The notes under the pieces were generated by a model. It saw only the letters and a program-made list of their open reading frames with translations, did no database searches and was not told where the DNA came from. Shown here one piece after another: positions 35,398 to 44,261 of a stretch of 64,000 nucleotides of DNA; position 1 is the stretch's first letter, and each line of letters starts with the position of its first letter. The stretch comes from Bradyrhizobium sp. CB2312. Lineage in GTDB: Bacteria > Pseudomonadota > Alphaproteobacteria > Rhizobiales > Xanthobacteraceae. The position numbers and the translations under genes were made by a program. The stretch covers positions 7,213,501-7,277,500 of the forward strand of contig NZ_CP121668.1 in assembly GCF_029714425.1 (NCBI RefSeq), read 5' to 3'.

Positions 35398-37047
35398 TCA
35401 TTCCGCCGGCTGGAGCGCGACGGGCATCTGGACTTCCTGTTCGCCGACGCGAACGGTCATCCAGAGATTGTAGGCCATGATCAGCGCGCCGATCAGGAAC
35501 AGCCCACCGCCGGCGGCGCGGATGATGTAGAAGGGATGCATCGCCTCGACGGTCTCGATGAAGGAATATTCGAGGAAGCCGAGCGAGGTGTAGGCGCGCC
35601 ACATCAGGCCCTGGAGGATGCCGGACACCCACATCGCCGAGATGTAGAGAACGATGCCGAGGGTGGCGATCCAGAAGTGCCAGTTGACGAGCTTGAGGCT
35701 GTAGAGGCCCTTGCGATTCCAGGCCCACGGCACCAGGCAATACAGCGCGCCGAAGGAGACGAAGCCGACCCAGCCGAGCGCGCCGGAATGCACGTGACCG
35801 ATGGTCCAGTCGGTGTAGTGGCTGAGCGAGTTCACCACCTTGATCGACATCATCGGGCCTTCGAAGGTCGACATGCCGTAGAAGGCGACGGACACGACCA
35901 GCATGCGCAGCACCGGGTCGGTGCGCAGCTTGTCCCAGGCGCCCGACAGCGTCATCAGGCCGTTGATCATGCCGCCCCAGGAGGGCATCCACAGCATGAT
36001 CGAGAAAGTCATGCCGAGCGTCTGCGTCCAGTCCGGCAGCGCCGTGTAGTGCAGATGGTGGGGACCGGCCCAGATGTAGAGGAAGATCAGTGCCCAGAAG
36101 TGGATGATCGAGAGCCGATAGGAATAGATCGGCCGCTCGGCGCGCTTGGGAATGAAGTAATACATGATGGCGAGGAAGCCGGCGGTCAGGAAGAAGCCGA
36201 CCGCGTTGTGGCCGTACCACCACTGGAACATGGCATCCTGGATGCCGCCCCAGGCGACGTACGACTTCGAGCCGAACACAGAGACCGGAAGCGCCGGATT
36301 GTTGCCGAGATGCAGCACGGCGATCGTCACGATGAAGGCGAGATAGAACCAGTTCGCGACGAAGATGTGCGGCTCCTTGCGCTTCATGATGGTGACAAGG
36401 AACACCAGCAGATAGACCACCCAGACGATGGTCAGCCAGAGATCGGCGTACCATTCCGGCTCGGCATATTCCTTCGACTGGGTGACGCCGAGCAGATAGC
36501 CGGTGCCGGCGACCAGGATGAAATAATTGTAGCCGAGCACGACGAACCAGGGCGCGAGATCGCCGGCAAGGCGCACGCGGCAGGACTTCTGCACGACGTA
36601 GAAGGACGTGCCGATCAGCACGTTGCCGCCGAAGGCGAAGATCACTGCGGAGGTGTGCAGCGGCCGCAGGCGGCCGAAGCTGGTCCAGGGCAGGTCGAAA
36701 TTCAGCGCCGGCCAGGCCAACTGCGAGGCGATGATGAGGCCGACCAGGAAGCCGGCGATGCCCCAGAACATCGCCATGACGGCAGTGAACTTGATCGGGC
36801 CCATGTTGTAGTTGGGGCGGCCGTTGGCCTCGGCCGGCGGCAACTCCGCCGGGCGATCGAAGTAGCGATTGATGATACCGAACACCACAGCCAGGCTCGC
36901 GATCGCGCTGAGACCGGCATGGAAGGCGAAGGGCGAATCGAGCGCCTTGGCCGAGGCGATCACGCAAAGGAAGGCGGTGACTGCGAACACGGCAGCCAGT
37001 CCGCTTTCACCTGATGTCATGGATTTGGAGATGGAGGGCTGGCTCAT
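35398..37047 (-). CDS. fixN: cbb3 cytochrome oxidase catalytic subunit FixN/CcoN
   Basis: 549 residues from ATG 37047, the length I recall for Bradyrhizobium FixN. About twelve membrane helices carry the His ligands of heme b, heme b3 and CuB, including [27 protein letters not shown] and [30 protein letters not shown] follows. This high-affinity proton-pumping oxidase reduces O2 to water in microaerobic cells and nodules. An in-frame start at 37089 is unlikely. Transcription is driven by the FixK box at 37106. Confidence 0.97.
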   Translation of the reverse strand: MSQPSISKSMTSGESGLAAVFAVTAFLCVIASAKALDSPFAFHAGLSAIASLAVVFGIINRYFDRPAELPPAEANGRPNYNMGPIKFTAVMAMFWGIAGFLVGLIIASQLAWPALNFDLPWTSFGRLRPLHTSAVIFAFGGNVLIGTSFYVVQKSCRVRLAGDLAPWFVVLGYNYFILVAGTGYLLGVTQSKEYAEPEWYADLWLTIVWVVYLLVFLVTIMKRKEPHIFVANWFYLAFIVTIAVLHLGNNPALPVSVFGSKSYVAWGGIQDAMFQWWYGHNAVGFFLTAGFLAIMYYFIPKRAERPIYSYRLSIIHFWALIFLYIWAGPHHLHYTALPDWTQTLGMTFSIMLWMPSWGGMINGLMTLSGAWDKLRTDPVLRMLVVSVAFYGMSTFEGPMMSIKVVNSLSHYTDWTIGHVHSGALGWVGFVSFGALYCLVPWAWNRKGLYSLKLVNWHFWIATLGIVLYISAMWVSGILQGLMWRAYTSLGFLEYSFIETVEAMHPFYIIRAAGGGLFLIGALIMAYNLWMTVRVGEQEVQMPVALQPAE

Positions 37048-37105
37048 CGCGGATTCTCTTTCGAAAGAACACGGAGCCAGAAACCACATTCACCCTCGCG
37101 GGGAA

Positions 37106-37119
37106 TTGATTGAAATCAA
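37106..37119 (-). promoter_or_regulatory. FixK box of the fixNOQP operon
   Basis: Toward fixN the sequence is TTGATTTCAATCAA, an exact TTGA-N6-TCAA palindrome and, as I recall, identical to the known B. japonicum fixN site. With class II spacing the transcript starts near 37072, about 25 bases before the ATG. Confidence 0.95.
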
Positions 37120-37266
37120 GATATGCGGTTTGGTTCTGCGTCGGGGGCGAACATTTTTGGGGGAGCACTCCCGTATTTCTGCGGAGCCGCCAGTTGAGGC
37201 GCCGAGGCTGCGAGGACCGCGCGGCAGACTCACTTGGGCGAAGGGTCGGCTCCGAGAGAACAGAAC

Positions 37267-37394
37267 CGTAGGGTGGGCAAAGGCGCACTTGCGCCGTGCC
37301 CACGATTTGTCTCGAACCCGCGACAGAAATGGTGGGCACGCTTCCGCCTTCGCTCTTCGAGCTTCGGCGGACAAGTCGCTTTGCCCACCCTACG
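37267..37394. repeat. Interspersed palindromic repeat, CGTAGGGTGGGCAAAG family
   Basis: About 128 bases bounded by CGTAGGGTGGGCAAAG and CTTTGCCCACCCTACG, with inner copies CGTGCCCAC and GTGGGCACG. It occupies most of the 368-base gap upstream of fixN and ends near the CBS gene. It is a common kind of scattered palindrome in Bradyrhizobium; one copy here. Confidence 0.85.
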
Positions 37395-37415
37395 ACATTC
37401 CCCGAGGGAGGGGAA

Positions 37416-37841
37416 TCACTCCATCGCCGTCGCCTTCAGCGCCGCAATGACGTCCTCGCGGGCGATGATTCCGGCGAGCTTCTGCGCACCGTCGAGCACG
37501 ATGATGCTCCTGATGCGATGCTCGACCATGATCTGGAGCACGCGCGTCAGCCGCGTGTCGGGGCTGACATAGATGAACTCCGGCGTCATGACGTCGCCGA
37601 TGCTGCGGCTCATCAGGTCGTGATAGCGCGGCAGCATCTGGTTTGGGGTGAACGCAAAGCATTTCAGGATGTCGAACTTGGTGACGATGCCGACCACCTG
37701 CCCGTCGTCCTCGACCGGATAGGAGTTGAAGTCGTCGGTCTCGAACATCTCGCTGAGCGCGAGCAGGTCCTGGTCGCGCCGCACTGTCCTGACCTTGCGC
37801 GTCATGTAGCGATCGACGGTCTCCTCGAGAAACTTGTACAC
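37416..37841 (-). CDS. CBS-domain protein
   Basis: 141 residues from GTG 37841, with GGAGGACGCGCC upstream. Two CBS motifs are paired (about 8-65 and 78-138), for example YMTRKVRTVRRDQDLLALSE and VMTPEFIYVSPDTRLTRVLQ. Such stand-alone pairs bind adenosine nucleotides and sense energy state. It starts 25 bases after the universal-stress gene and is probably co-transcribed with it under FixK control. Confidence 0.88.
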   Translation of the reverse strand: MYKFLEETVDRYMTRKVRTVRRDQDLLALSEMFETDDFNSYPVEDDGQVVGIVTKFDILKCFAFTPNQMLPRYHDLMSRSIGDVMTPEFIYVSPDTRLTRVLQIMVEHRIRSIIVLDGAQKLAGIIAREDVIAALKATAME

Positions 37842-37866
37842 GGCGCGTCCTCCTCGAATGGTTCAG

Positions 37867-38700
37867 TCAGTGCGACAGCAGCACGCAGCGCACCGACTGC
37901 GTGACCAGGTGCTCCGTAACGCCGCCGAGGATCAGCTCGCGAAAGCGCGAATGACCATAGGCGCCCGCAACGATGAGGCCGGCGCCGACGTCGCCTGCGA
38001 CCTGCTCCAGTTGCGCGGCGGCGGTTTCGCTATCTGCGGCCTCCGAGATGCGCGCGCTCGCGGTGATGCCGTGACGGGCGAGCCAGGCGGCGACGTCGGT
38101 GACGCCGGCCATCACCATCTCCCGGTCGTCGTCCTGCTCCGGAATCTCGACAATGGTGACGTCCCTCGCCTTGTGCAGCATCGGCAGCGCGTTGGCCACT
38201 GCACGGCGAGACTCCGGCGTGTCCTTCCAGGCCACCAGCACGCTGCGCAAGTCGAGCCAGTTGACCTTGTCGGGGACGACGAGAAGCGGGCGGCCCGCCT
38301 GCATCACCAGATCCTTGGGGCTCGCCAGCGCGAACGCGTCGGGGAAGGCCGGGCCGTACCCGCCGCTGACGATGATATCGGCGCAGCGCGCCTGCGCCAG
38401 CACGAAGCGGGCCGGAAAATCCATGGCGCTGCGCCATTCCGCCCGGCCGCCGCGCGCTTTCGTGGCGCTGCGGAACTGGGCTTCCAGATCGGCAAGGCGC
38501 TTCTTGATGGAGGCTTCCTCCTGATCGATCAGGTTCTGGGCTTCAACGCCGTCGGCGAAATAGAGCGGCGGCGCGAACCGCGCCGCGGCGACGCCGATGA
38601 TGGCGGCCTCGAATCGCTCGGCGAGCTCGCCCGCGACCTGAAGACGCGCCTCATTGGACTGATCGAGCGCCAGGCTGACCATCACGGTCGCGTATGTCAT
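37867..38700 (-). CDS. Universal stress protein, tandem UspA domains
   Basis: 277 residues from ATG 38700, nearly twice a single UspA. Each half has a Rossmann-like fold; the second ends with LIVAGAYGHSRFRELILGG and VTQSVRCVLLSH, the ATP-binding G-x-x-G-H-S-x-(R) type motif. Universal stress genes of this kind belong to the FixK regulon in Bradyrhizobium. A near-consensus FixK box lies 62 bases upstream. Likely role in survival under low oxygen. Confidence 0.9.
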   Translation of the reverse strand: MTYATVMVSLALDQSNEARLQVAGELAERFEAAIIGVAAARFAPPLYFADGVEAQNLIDQEEASIKKRLADLEAQFRSATKARGGRAEWRSAMDFPARFVLAQARCADIIVSGGYGPAFPDAFALASPKDLVMQAGRPLLVVPDKVNWLDLRSVLVAWKDTPESRRAVANALPMLHKARDVTIVEIPEQDDDREMVMAGVTDVAAWLARHGITASARISEAADSETAAAQLEQVAGDVGAGLIVAGAYGHSRFRELILGGVTEHLVTQSVRCVLLSH

Positions 38701-38761
38701 GGGGGGTCTCCGCACAGCCAAAGAACTGGCGCGGAATCTAGCCGCGCCGGCGCGCCGCATG

Positions 38762-38775
38762 ATGAGGTAGATCAA
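38762..38775 (-). promoter_or_regulatory. Near-consensus FixK box before the universal-stress/CBS operon
   Basis: Toward the gene it reads TTGATCTACCTCAT, matching TTGA-N6-TCAA except the last base. The position (62 bases before the ATG) suits a class II FixK promoter. Confidence 0.6.
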
Positions 38776-38905
38776 ACCGCCCGCGCCGGCTTGCGGCAAA
38801 TCCGCCAATGGAATCAGACATCCGAACTTGCCTCTCGCCCGCTCATGGGCGAAATTGCGGCCATGTTCGCGGCATCGCCGGCCGCACCAGAATGGGAGCC
38901 ATCGA

Positions 38906-40423
38906 TTGTCGCCGACCCGTGTAACGCACCCGCCAGACGACAGTCGCGGCGAGCATTTCCGGGTCCGAATCGAGGGGTTCGGAGTCGGCACCTGGGATCT
39001 CGACCTCACGACGCGGGAGCTGGAGTGGTCCGAAACCGCGCGGATGCTGCTGGGTATCGAGCGCGGCCAGCCGGCCAGCTACGACCTCTTCCTCTCCCGC
39101 CTCGAGCCCGAGGACCGCGCCCGCGTCGAGGACGCGATCAGGCAGGTCACCGAGCATGGCGGCGGCTTCGACGTCTCCTTCAAGATTTCCGGCAATGCCG
39201 ACCGCGGCAAATGGCTCAGGGCCCGCGCCGGCCTGATCCGGGACGATGCCGGCGTCGCCCGCCATCTCAGCGGCATCCTGCTCGACATCGACGAGGAGAA
39301 GCAGGTCGAGGAAGCCTTGCGCACGCGCGAGACTCACCTCCGCTCCATCCTGCACACCATTCCCGATGCCATGATCGTGATCGACGGCCACGGCATCATG
39401 CAGCTGTTCAGCACGGCCGCGGAACGCCTGTTCGGCTGGTCGGAGCAGGAGGCGATCGGCCAGAACGTCAGCATCCTGATGCCGGAGCCGGACCGCACCC
39501 GTCACGACAGCTACATCGCGCGCTATCGCTCGACCAATGATCCGCACATCATCGGCATCGGCCGCATCGTCACCGGCAAGCGCCGCGACGGCACGACGTT
39601 CCCGATGCATCTGTCGATCGGCGAGATGCAGTCCGGCGGCGAGCCCTATTTCACCGGCTTCGTCCGCGACCTCACCGAGCACCAGAAGACCCAGGCGCGG
39701 CTGCAGGAGTTGCAGTCCGAGCTCGTCCACGTCTCGCGGCTGACCGCGATGGGCGAGATGGCCTCCGCGCTCGCGCACGAGATCAACCAACCACTAGCGG
39801 CGATCAGCAATTACATGAAGGGATCGCGGCGGCTGCTCGCCGGCAGCGCGGATCCCAACACGCCGAAGATCGAGAGCGCGCTGGACCGCGCCTCGGAGCA
39901 GGCCTTGCGCGCCGGCCAGATCATCCGGCGGCTGCGCGACTTCGTCTCCCGCGGCGAATCCGAGAAGCGGGTCGAGAGCCTGTCCAAGCTGATCGAGGAA
40001 GCCGGCGCGCTCGGGCTAGCCGGCGCGCGCGAGCAGAACGTGCAGCTCCGCTTCAGCCTCGATCCCGATGCCGATCTCGTCCTCGCCGACCGCGTGCAGA
40101 TCCAGCAGGTGCTGGTCAATCTGTTCCGCAACGCGCTGGAGGCGATGGCGCAATCGGAGCGGCGCGATCTCGTCGTCGCCAACAGGCGCGCCAATGACGA
40201 CATGATCGAAGTGGACGTCTCCGACACCGGCTCCGGCTTCCAGGACGACGTCATTCCAAACCTGTTCCAGACCTTCTTCACCACCAAAGACACCGGCATG
40301 GGCGTGGGACTGTCCATCAGCCGCTCGATCATCGAGGCTCACGGCGGGCGCATGTGGGCCGAGAGCAATGCATCGGGCGGCGCGACATTCCGCTTCACCC
40401 TGCCGGCAGCCGACGAGACCTGA
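38906..40423 (+). CDS. fixL: Oxygen-sensing heme PAS histidine kinase FixL
   Basis: 505 residues from TTG 38906, the length of B. japonicum FixL; GGGAG lies eight bases upstream, and the in-frame start at 38828 adds 26 unrelated residues. A first PAS domain (about 15-130) is followed by the heme PAS (about 140-260) with proximal His200 in TRHDSYIARY, Arg206, His214 and distal Arg220. The kinase phospho-His is His291 in ALAHEINQPL. The ATPase domain includes GSGFQDDVIPNLFQTFFTTK and GVGLSISRSI. Binding of O2 to heme turns the kinase off; low O2 lets it phosphorylate FixJ. No transmembrane segments, so it is soluble. Confidence 0.97.
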   Translation: MSPTRVTHPPDDSRGEHFRVRIEGFGVGTWDLDLTTRELEWSETARMLLGIERGQPASYDLFLSRLEPEDRARVEDAIRQVTEHGGGFDVSFKISGNADRGKWLRARAGLIRDDAGVARHLSGILLDIDEEKQVEEALRTRETHLRSILHTIPDAMIVIDGHGIMQLFSTAAERLFGWSEQEAIGQNVSILMPEPDRTRHDSYIARYRSTNDPHIIGIGRIVTGKRRDGTTFPMHLSIGEMQSGGEPYFTGFVRDLTEHQKTQARLQELQSELVHVSRLTAMGEMASALAHEINQPLAAISNYMKGSRRLLAGSADPNTPKIESALDRASEQALRAGQIIRRLRDFVSRGESEKRVESLSKLIEEAGALGLAGAREQNVQLRFSLDPDADLVLADRVQIQQVLVNLFRNALEAMAQSERRDLVVANRRANDDMIEVDVSDTGSGFQDDVIPNLFQTFFTTKDTGMGVGLSISRSIIEAHGGRMWAESNASGGATFRFTLPAADET

Positions 40424-40426
40424 GCA

Positions 40427-41044
40427 ATGACGACCAAGGGACATGTCTACGTCATCGACGACGACGCCGCGATGCGGGACTCGCTGAGCTTCCTGCTGGA
40501 CTCCTCCGGCTTCGGCGTCACGCTGTTCGAGGACGCGCAGAGCTTCCTCGACGCCCTGCCCGGCCTTGCCTTCGGCTGCGTCGTCTCCGACGTGCGCATG
40601 CCTGGGCTCGACGGCATCGAGCTGCTCAAGCGGATGAAGGCGCAGGCCAGCCCGTTCCCGGTCCTGATCATGACCGGCCATGGCGACGTGCCGCTCGCGG
40701 TCGAGGCGATGAAGCTCGGGGCCGTCGACTTCCTGGAAAAGCCGTTCGAGGACGATCGCCTCACCACGATGATCGAGACGGCGATCCGCCAGGCAGCGCC
40801 GGCGGCCAAGACCGAAGCGATCGCACACGACATCGCCGCTCGCGTCGCTTCCCTCAGCCCCAGGGAGCGCCAGGTCATGGAAGGGCTGATCGCCGGGCTC
40901 TCCAACAAGCTGATTGCCAGGGAATACGACATCAGCCCGCGCACCATCGAGGTCTACCGCGCCAACGTCATGACCAAGATGCAGGCGGGCAGCTTGTCGG
41001 AGCTGGTCCGCCTGGCGATGCGCGCCGGCATGCTGAAGGATTGA
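40427..41044 (+). CDS. fixJ: Response regulator FixJ
   Basis: 205 residues. The receiver domain (about 1-120) has VIDDDAAMRD, phospho-acceptor Asp in VVSDVRMPG (about residue 55) and Lys in LEKPFE. The LuxR/GerE-type DNA-binding domain follows: LSPRERQVMEGLIAGLSNKL and SPRTIEVYRANVMTKM. The ATG is four bases after the fixL stop, so the two are co-translated. Phosphorylated FixJ activates fixK. Its last codons form the first unit of a three-fold 15-bp repeat. Confidence 0.97.
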   Translation: MTTKGHVYVIDDDAAMRDSLSFLLDSSGFGVTLFEDAQSFLDALPGLAFGCVVSDVRMPGLDGIELLKRMKAQASPFPVLIMTGHGDVPLAVEAMKLGAVDFLEKPFEDDRLTTMIETAIRQAAPAAKTEAIAHDIAARVASLSPRERQVMEGLIAGLSNKLIAREYDISPRTIEVYRANVMTKMQAGSLSELVRLAMRAGMLKD

Positions 41045-41082
41045 GGCAAGTCGGATTGAGGCAAACCGGATTGAGCCAAGTC
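41038..41082 (+). repeat. Three tandem 15-bp repeats at the fixJ 3' end
   Basis: GGATTGAGGCAAGTC, GGATTGAGGCAAACC and GGATTGAGCCAAGTC follow one another without gaps. The first supplies the fixJ stop codon. The third, with the next two bases, makes a perfect FixK box. Confidence 0.85.
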
Positions 41083-41084
41083 AA
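41071..41084 (+). promoter_or_regulatory. FixK box upstream of the stand-alone receiver gene
   Basis: TTGAGCCAAGTCAA fits TTGA-N6-TCAA exactly and reaches two bases beyond the third tandem repeat. Class II spacing predicts a transcript start near 41118, which argues for the gene start at 41154 instead of the ATG at 41118. Confidence 0.7.
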
Positions 41085-41153
41085 TCCGGGCCGCTCCGTC
41101 TGTGCTAGCCAGATGCGATGATCGAGATCGGCTCGCACCCTCAGCGGCTTCCC

Positions 41154-41540
41154 ATGGCGCCTTCGGCAAAGCCCGTCGTCTATGTCGTCGACGACGATGC
41201 CGCCGTGCTGGGATCGCTGCGATTCCTGCTCGAAACCGACGGGTTCGACGTGCGGACCTTCAGGAACGCCACGGCGCTGCTGAACGCGGCCAGCCAGCCC
41301 GGCGCCGACTGCTACGTGATCGACTACAAGATGCCCGACATCAACGGCATCGAGCTCGCCGGCCGCCTCCGCCAGTCCGACGGCGAGACCCCGGTGATCC
41401 TCATCACCGGCTATCCCGACGGGAATATCTCGGCGCGCGCGGCGGCTGCAGGCGTCAAGGACGTGATTCTGAAGCCTCTTTTGGACGAAAACCTGGTCAA
41501 GCGCATCCGTGGTGCGATCCAGGAAAGGCGCCGGAATTGA
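41154..41540 (+). CDS. Single-domain response regulator (receiver only)
   Basis: 128 residues from ATG 41154; the in-frame ATG 41118 would coincide with the predicted transcript start. Receiver motifs: VVDDDAAVLGS, phospho-acceptor Asp in YVIDYKMPDI, Thr in LITGYPDG and Lys in VILKPL. No output domain. The same position, between fixJ and fixK2, is occupied by a receiver gene in B. japonicum, as I recall. It may be a phosphate sink or a partner for FixL or another kinase. A FixK box upstream suggests feedback control by FixK. Confidence 0.88.
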   Translation: MAPSAKPVVYVVDDDAAVLGSLRFLLETDGFDVRTFRNATALLNAASQPGADCYVIDYKMPDINGIELAGRLRQSDGETPVILITGYPDGNISARAAAAGVKDVILKPLLDENLVKRIRGAIQERRRN

Positions 41541-41560
41541 CCTACGGGATTCTACGTAGG
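41541..41560 (+). promoter_or_regulatory. Inverted repeat in the fixK promoter, candidate FixJ site
   Basis: CCTACG and CGTAGG arms are spaced by eight bases and lie just after the receiver gene stop, 84 bases before the fixK ATG. The right half reads CTACGTAG, close to the FixJ recognition sequence GTAMGTAG described in rhizobia. Position and sequence support a FixJ-activated promoter, but this is inference. Confidence 0.5.
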
Positions 41561-41643
41561 TAAACCTCCTTAAGATAACGCGCGAAATTTCCGGATTGCG
41601 CAAACCCGCGTAGCAATGCTCCATCACAACGGAGATGGCGCAG

Positions 41644-42342
41644 ATGCTGACCCAGACGCTCGACACCCACGCGATCAACACGCAACTTCGTGGCAAGATT
41701 GCCCCCGCCCATCCCGTCACCGACCAGTTCGGCGCGATCACCGGCCATGTCGGGCTGGTCGCCACCGAGTTCTCCTATCGCAAGGACGAAGAGATCTACG
41801 GCGAAGACGAGCCGGCCGAATATGTCTACCAGGTCGTTTCGGGCGCCGTGCGCAGCTACAAGCTCCTCTCCGACGGCCGCCGCCAGATCGGCGCCTTCCA
41901 TCTTCCCGGCGACGTGTTCGGCCTTGAATCCGGCCCCACCCATCGCCTCGCCGCGGAAGCCATCATCGACACCAATGTTCGCCTCGTGAAGCGCGCCAGC
42001 CTGGAGAAGGCCGCCGGCACCGACGTGCAGGTCGCGCGCAAGCTCTGGGCCATGACAGCGAGCGAGCTGCGCCACGCCGAAGATCACATGCTGCTGCTCG
42101 GCCGCAAGACCGCAATGGAGCGCGTTGCGACCTTCCTGCTCGAAATGGACCGCCGCCTCGCGGTCGCCGGCATGATGGCGCTGCCGATGTGCCGTCGCGA
42201 TATCGGCGACTATCTCGGCCTGACGCTGGAGACTGTCTCGCGCGCGCTGTCCCAGCTCCACGCCCAGGGCATCCTCGGTTTCTCCGGCGCCCGCCAGATC
42301 GTGCTGCGCAACCGGGCGCGCCTGCACAATCTCGACGCCTGA
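41644..42342 (+). CDS. fixK: CRP/FNR-family activator FixK (FixK2 type)
   Basis: 232 residues from ATG 41644, matching B. japonicum FixK2; the upstream ATG 41635 has its ribosome site too close. The cyclic-nucleotide-binding-like sensor domain (about 20-140) lacks the FNR cysteine cluster. The winged helix has RRDIGDYLGLTLETVSRALS, the recognition-helix motif ending ETVSRALS. Cys183, in ALPMCRRD, is the redox-sensitive residue of FixK2. FixK binds TTGA-N6-TCAA sites such as those listed here and activates cbb3 oxidase and anaerobic genes. A terminator follows. Confidence 0.96.
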   Translation: MLTQTLDTHAINTQLRGKIAPAHPVTDQFGAITGHVGLVATEFSYRKDEEIYGEDEPAEYVYQVVSGAVRSYKLLSDGRRQIGAFHLPGDVFGLESGPTHRLAAEAIIDTNVRLVKRASLEKAAGTDVQVARKLWAMTASELRHAEDHMLLLGRKTAMERVATFLLEMDRRLAVAGMMALPMCRRDIGDYLGLTLETVSRALSQLHAQGILGFSGARQIVLRNRARLHNLDA

Positions 42343-42362
42343 TTTTTCCTCCCCACTGACTT

Positions 42363-42393
42363 GGCCGGCTTGATGTCGTTCAGCCGGCCTTTT
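42363..42393 (+). terminator. Rho-independent terminator of fixK, inside the 3' end of the MFS gene
   Basis: GGCCGGCT/AGCCGGCC arms with an 11-base loop and a TTTT tail. The right arm overlaps the stop and last codons of the convergent MFS gene (stop at 42380-42382). Confidence 0.8.
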
Positions 42394-43684
42394 CTTTTGG
42401 CGCAAGGCGCCTGGTTTCCGGCATCACCAGCAGGATCAGCAACAGCCCCGTCGCCGCGATGCCGGACAGCCCGATGAACGCGGTGGCATTGCCGAACTTG
42501 TCGCTGACATAGCCGCCCAGCGCCGTGCTGAGCGACGCGCCGATGCCGGTCGCGGTGCCGACGATGCCCTGCGCCAGGTTGAAATGCCCGCTGCCGAAGG
42601 CGACGTCGGCGACGATCAGCGGGATCATCACCGCGAACACCGCCGCGGTGATGCCGTCGAACACTTGCACCGCGACCAGCAGATACGGATCGCGCACCGT
42701 GGCGAACAACAGGCCCCGGATCGTCAGCGCACCGAAGCCGATCAGCAGCAGCGGGCGGCGGCCCCACGCTTGCGCCTTGCGCCCGACCGTCGGCGACAGC
42801 AGCGCCACGATCGCCTGGGGCACGACGATGCAGAAAGCCACCAGCACCGTCGCCCACTGGCTCGACCGCGCCGTCACCGCGCTCGCCATCAGCGGCATCA
42901 TCGCGGCGTTCGCCAATTGCAGCAGCAACACGCTGAGCGCGAAGACGATGAGCGGCCGCTGCCGGATCAGATGCCAGACATTGGTGTCGCCCGGGACCGG
43001 CGCCTCGCGCGGCATCTCGCCGTGGCAGCGCGCGATGTCCACTTCCTCCTCGCGGATCCGCGACAGCGCGATCAGGGTCGGGATCGCCAGCAGGAAAGTG
43101 ACCAGGAACACCGAGCGGCTCGACAGCAGATAGCCGGCGGTGCCCATCACGGCCGCCGCGACGCCATTGCCGAGCGAGGCAAAGCGTGCGTTGCGGCCGA
43201 GCCGCTCGCCGATCGCGAGCGGGCCGACGAGGCCGAGGCTGATCGCCGCGATCGCAGGCCCCAGCACGCAGCTCGCCGCCGCATGCAGCGTCGCCGCCGT
43301 CACCACCACGGGGAAGATCGGCATCGCGGCATAGGCGAGCGCGCAGAAGCCGATGGTCACGATCGCAAGGGCTGCGACCAGCCGCTCGGATTTTGCGGCA
43401 TCGATGATGGCGCCGCCCGGCATCTGCCCGATCAGCGCGACGATGCCGCCGATCGACAGCACGAGGCCGATCTCGACCTGGGTCCATTTCTGTGTCGTCA
43501 GGTAAACCGCGATGAAGGGACCGAACCCGGTCTGCACGTCGGCGAGGAAGAAGATGAACCAGTCGAGGCCGCGCAGGCTCTGGCGCGATGGCGCCGGAAT
43601 GGGCGCAAGCCGCAGCGCGGCGGCGTTGTTCTGTTCAACGTGGCCGCCGCGATCCGCATGGTTCGGCTTCCTCGACAACAGCAC
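42380..43684 (-). CDS. Major facilitator superfamily transporter
   Basis: 434 residues from GTG 43684, with about twelve hydrophobic segments. LRGLDWFIFFLADVQTGFGP and QMPGGAIIDAAKSERLVAAL (motif-A type loop) resemble uncharacterised export carriers of soil bacteria. Substrate unknown. It converges on fixK, and its 3' end holds the fixK terminator. Confidence 0.87.
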   Translation of the reverse strand: MLLSRKPNHADRGGHVEQNNAAALRLAPIPAPSRQSLRGLDWFIFFLADVQTGFGPFIAVYLTTQKWTQVEIGLVLSIGGIVALIGQMPGGAIIDAAKSERLVAALAIVTIGFCALAYAAMPIFPVVVTAATLHAAASCVLGPAIAAISLGLVGPLAIGERLGRNARFASLGNGVAAAVMGTAGYLLSSRSVFLVTFLLAIPTLIALSRIREEEVDIARCHGEMPREAPVPGDTNVWHLIRQRPLIVFALSVLLLQLANAAMMPLMASAVTARSSQWATVLVAFCIVVPQAIVALLSPTVGRKAQAWGRRPLLLIGFGALTIRGLLFATVRDPYLLVAVQVFDGITAAVFAVMIPLIVADVAFGSGHFNLAQGIVGTATGIGASLSTALGGYVSDKFGNATAFIGLSGIAATGLLLILLVMPETRRLAPKEKAG

Positions 43685-43707
43685 AGGCAGTCAGCCCTCC
43701 CCGCGCC

Positions 43708-44244
43708 TCACTGGATGGCTTGCAGTGGTTGAAGACTGCCGGACGCGCCGAGCACGACCATCGGCGTGTCTTCCTTGTACTCCGGCGCGGCGGCGACCTG
43801 CGCCTTGGTCAGTTCCAGCGTGATGCTGTCCTTCTTGTTGGTGATCTTGCCGAAGCGAAGCGCATTCCAGTCCACCACGATCTTGCGGCTGCCGACGCCG
43901 AGGAAGCCGCCGAAATCGATCACGGCAGCCCGCACATGGCCGGTGCGGTCGACGATGATGTCGACGATGCGGCCCATGTCCTCGTCGGCGGCGCTGCGCA
44001 CGTCGCGACCGAGCACGCCATGGGCGTCGCTCGCGCCGATGATGGTCACCGAGGGCGGCGGCGCGGCGTCCTTCGGGGTCACCGGCACGGTCGAGGCCGG
44101 CGGCTGTGCGGTCGCCGGCGCATTCGCTTCACTTGGCGGCGAGGTTGGGGCCGCCGCAGGCGGCTCCTCCGCGGCACGCGACATTGCGACCGTCAGGCCG
44201 GCGACGATCGCCACGCTCAAGACCAGCCATCGGACAGCACGCAT
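43708..44244 (-). CDS. PRC-barrel domain protein with signal peptide
   Basis: 178 residues. A signal peptide (about 1-24, ending SRAAEE) and an Ala/Pro-rich linker (about 25-62) precede a PRC-barrel (about 75-150) containing LGRDVRSAADEDMGRIVDII and DFGGFLGVGSRKIVVDW. PRC-barrels often act in photosynthetic reaction centres, RimM-like proteins or envelope stress, but here exported form and function are unknown. It is upstream of and in the same direction as the MFS gene. Confidence 0.82.
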   Translation of the reverse strand: MRAVRWLVLSVAIVAGLTVAMSRAAEEPPAAAPTSPPSEANAPATAQPPASTVPVTPKDAAPPPSVTIIGASDAHGVLGRDVRSAADEDMGRIVDIIVDRTGHVRAAVIDFGGFLGVGSRKIVVDWNALRFGKITNKKDSITLELTKAQVAAAPEYKEDTPMVVLGASGSLQPLQAIQ

Positions 44245-44261
44245 GGGCCCTCCTCGCGCGC

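Noticed and set aside
38828..38905. Upstream extension of FixL
   Set aside because: TTG at 38906 gives exactly 505 residues and places His200, Arg220 and His291 at the known numbers. The 26 added residues do not fit.
41635..41643. ATG at 41635 as the fixK start
   Set aside because: The GGAG ribosome site is only a few bases away, and starting at 41644 gives the 232-residue FixK2 with Cys183 in register.
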